Positions 14,385 through 15,067 of a stretch of 15,067 nt of DNA are shown here, piece by piece. Position 1 is the stretch's first letter, and each line of letters begins with the position of its first letter. The stretch is from DASQJJ01 sp964598355 (GTDB lineage Bacteria > Patescibacteriota > Microgenomatia > Levybacterales > UBA12049), in contig CAZRBN010000031.1 of assembly GCA_964598355.1 (NCBI GenBank), positions 1-15,067 on the forward strand. The letters run 5' to 3'. The position numbers and the translations under genes are program-made. Under the pieces are notes generated by a model. It was not told the DNA's origin and did no database searches. It saw nothing but the letters and a program-made list of their open reading frames with translations.

Positions 14385-14837
14385 TTAGGTTAATTTTTTA
14401 ATAACAATTTTTCTTGTATTCTCATCAATCCACTCAAAGTCTAACTCCCATCTCTTTTTTGGTAATAACAGACCTAACTTCTCAGACCATTCAATAGCAA
14501 CAATGGCATCTTTTTCTTCCAAAATTTCAGGAATACCTAAGCCTTTCAAATCATCTTCTGTTGCTGTCCGATACAAGTCAATGTGATACAACAGCTTGAT
14601 TCTTGATTCTTGATTCTTGATTCTTGGTACTTCATACTTTCTCATAATAATAAACGTTGGAGAAATAATCCGATGTGTTACCCCCAACCCCTTTGCTAAA
14701 CCTTGCATAAATGTTGTTTTTCCTGCTCCCAAATCTCCCTGAAGACACAAAACATCTCCACCTTCCAGGTGGGAAGCAAATTCTTCACCGATTTTTTGTG
14801 TTTCTTCAAAATTATTCGTTTGTATTGTCTTATCCAT
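14385..14837 (-). CDS. tsaE: t6A ATPase TsaE
   Basis: A 150-residue P-loop ATPase that drives turnover of the TsaB-TsaD complex in t6A37 synthesis. Walker A is GDLGAGKTT at 34-42. SPTFIIMRKY (59-68), HIDLYR (85-90) and IEWSEK (115-120) are the other family blocks. Between RKY and HIDLYR sits an unusual PRIKNQESRIK segment (71-81) encoded by a perfect 7-bp tandem repeat; most relatives have a shorter loop here. I start at the ATG at 14837 (MDKTIQTNN), typical for TsaE; a GTG at 14876 would add 13 unconserved residues. It is the first minus-strand gene of the window, and tsaC and tsaB follow. Confidence 0.9.
   Translation of the reverse strand: MDKTIQTNNFEETQKIGEEFASHLEGGDVLCLQGDLGAGKTTFMQGLAKGLGVTHRIISPTFIIMRKYEVPRIKNQESRIKLLYHIDLYRTATEDDLKGLGIPEILEEKDAIVAIEWSEKLGLLLPKKRWELDFEWIDENTRKIVIKKLT
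14595..14626. repeat. Perfect 7-bp tandem repeat (4.6 copies) inside tsaE
   Basis: The plus-strand unit CTTGATT occurs four times without change (14595-14622), followed by CTTG. Because 7 is not a multiple of 3, the copies are read in successive frames. Loss or gain of one or two copies would shift the tsaE frame, while three would keep it. Confidence 0.9.
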
Positions 14838-14950
14838 CTCTTTTAAATCTATATTTATAGACAAAAAGTATATCACAATTAATTACCATAACTCTACCAA
14901 TACCTAACCATACCGCAGAAACTATTATCACGTAGATACCAGTTGTTTTT

Positions 14951-14980
14951 TTGGATAGAGGTAGAAGAATCGGTAATAAT
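14951..14980 (+). promoter_or_regulatory. Possible promoter for the plus-strand gene at the right edge
   Basis: TTGGAT (14951-14956) and AATAAT (14975-14980) are 18 bases apart. The ATG at 14997 follows 16 bases after the -10. It lies in the divergent gap between tsaE and the right-edge frame; the minus-strand side of that gap shows no promoter I would defend. Confidence 0.3.
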
Positions 14981-14996
14981 AGAGGGATATTTGTTA

Positions 14997-15067
14997 ATGC
15001 TTACTGTAACAGCAAATACTTTCTTAGGAAGAAAAAAAAGAAAAAGTGTTACGACAATACTGATAAG
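14997..15067 (+). CDS. Start of an unidentified plus-strand gene (3' truncated)
   Basis: An open frame begins at ATG 14997 and runs off the window with 23 full codons: MLTVTANTFLG, then RKKRK, then SVTTILI. A basic cluster followed by hydrophobic residues is typical of a cytoplasmic lead into a first membrane segment. GAGGGA about 10 bases upstream could be a Shine-Dalgarno sequence. The stretch is too short to name a family, and a chance frame cannot be ruled out. Confidence 0.4.
   Translation, partial: MLTVTANTFLGRKKRKSVTTILI

Noticed and set aside
308..14876. UGA recoding (Gly code of Gracilibacteria/Absconditabacteria)
   Set aside because: Several genes (rmlB, tsaC, the zinc-ribbon gene) end on TGA at the expected family length, and no gene needs read-through.
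14838..14950. Promoter for tsaE in the divergent gap
   Set aside because: TATACT and TATAAA occur on the minus strand but no -35 is found at a suitable distance.

Overview
The window looks like a piece of a Candidate Phyla Radiation (Patescibacteria) genome, most likely of the Microgenomates group. This is an inference from several things. The genes are AT-rich and compact, with 4-bp ATGA overlaps. Most start codons lack a clear Shine-Dalgarno sequence. The left edge carries the C-terminus of a DUF5679-type zinc-ribbon protein, and the TsaB is unusually short. TGA, TAG and TAA all end genes here, so the standard bacterial code applies rather than the UGA=Gly code of Gracilibacteria/Absconditabacteria. 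A 10-N run at 7547-7556 shows this is a draft (probably metagenomic) scaffold.

Layout. Nearly everything from 308 to 14837 is on the minus strand, so transcription order runs from right to left. At the far right (14997-15067) an unidentified plus-strand gene starts and leaves the window. The minus-strand run begins with a tRNA t6A block: tsaE, tsaC, a zinc-ribbon protein, and a short tsaB. A secreted/membrane CAP-domain protein with a small membrane protein follows. Next comes a dTDP-rhamnose block interleaved with two Nudix hydrolases (rmlA, Nudix, rmlB, Nudix, rmlD; no rmlC seen). Then come UDP-glucose dehydrogenase, GDP-rhamnose genes (rmd, gmd) and UDP-xylose synthase. The run ends with a polyprenyl-phosphate glycosyltransferase fused to a GtrA domain and a multi-span GT39-like glycosyltransferase. 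The left edge has the plus-strand DUF5679 tail, a strong terminator, and the decayed remains of a zinc-ribbon gene.

How the genes fit together. The metabolic theme is supply of activated sugars for surface glycans. RmlA/B/D make dTDP-rhamnose, Ugd then Uxs make UDP-glucuronate and UDP-xylose, and Gmd then Rmd make GDP-4-keto-6-deoxymannose and then GDP-rhamnose. The GT2-GtrA protein probably loads a sugar onto polyprenyl phosphate and flips it. The GT39 membrane protein probably transfers it to an acceptor outside the cell. TsaC, TsaB and TsaE belong to t6A37 tRNA modification; TsaD must be elsewhere.

The most unusual signal is not a gene. At least five gene-gene spacers contain degenerate tandem repeats with an exact 7-bp period but different unit sequences, and another has an 8-bp period. 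A perfect 7-bp array (4.6 copies) sits inside the tsaE coding region. Two further spacers carry palindromic, MITE/REP-like elements whose ends read TCATTCTGAG-like and TCATTGCGAG-like; one of these supplies the stop codon of tsaC. No gene-free stretch exceeds 300 bases. The longest, 66-307, holds a terminator and the zinc-ribbon remnant.
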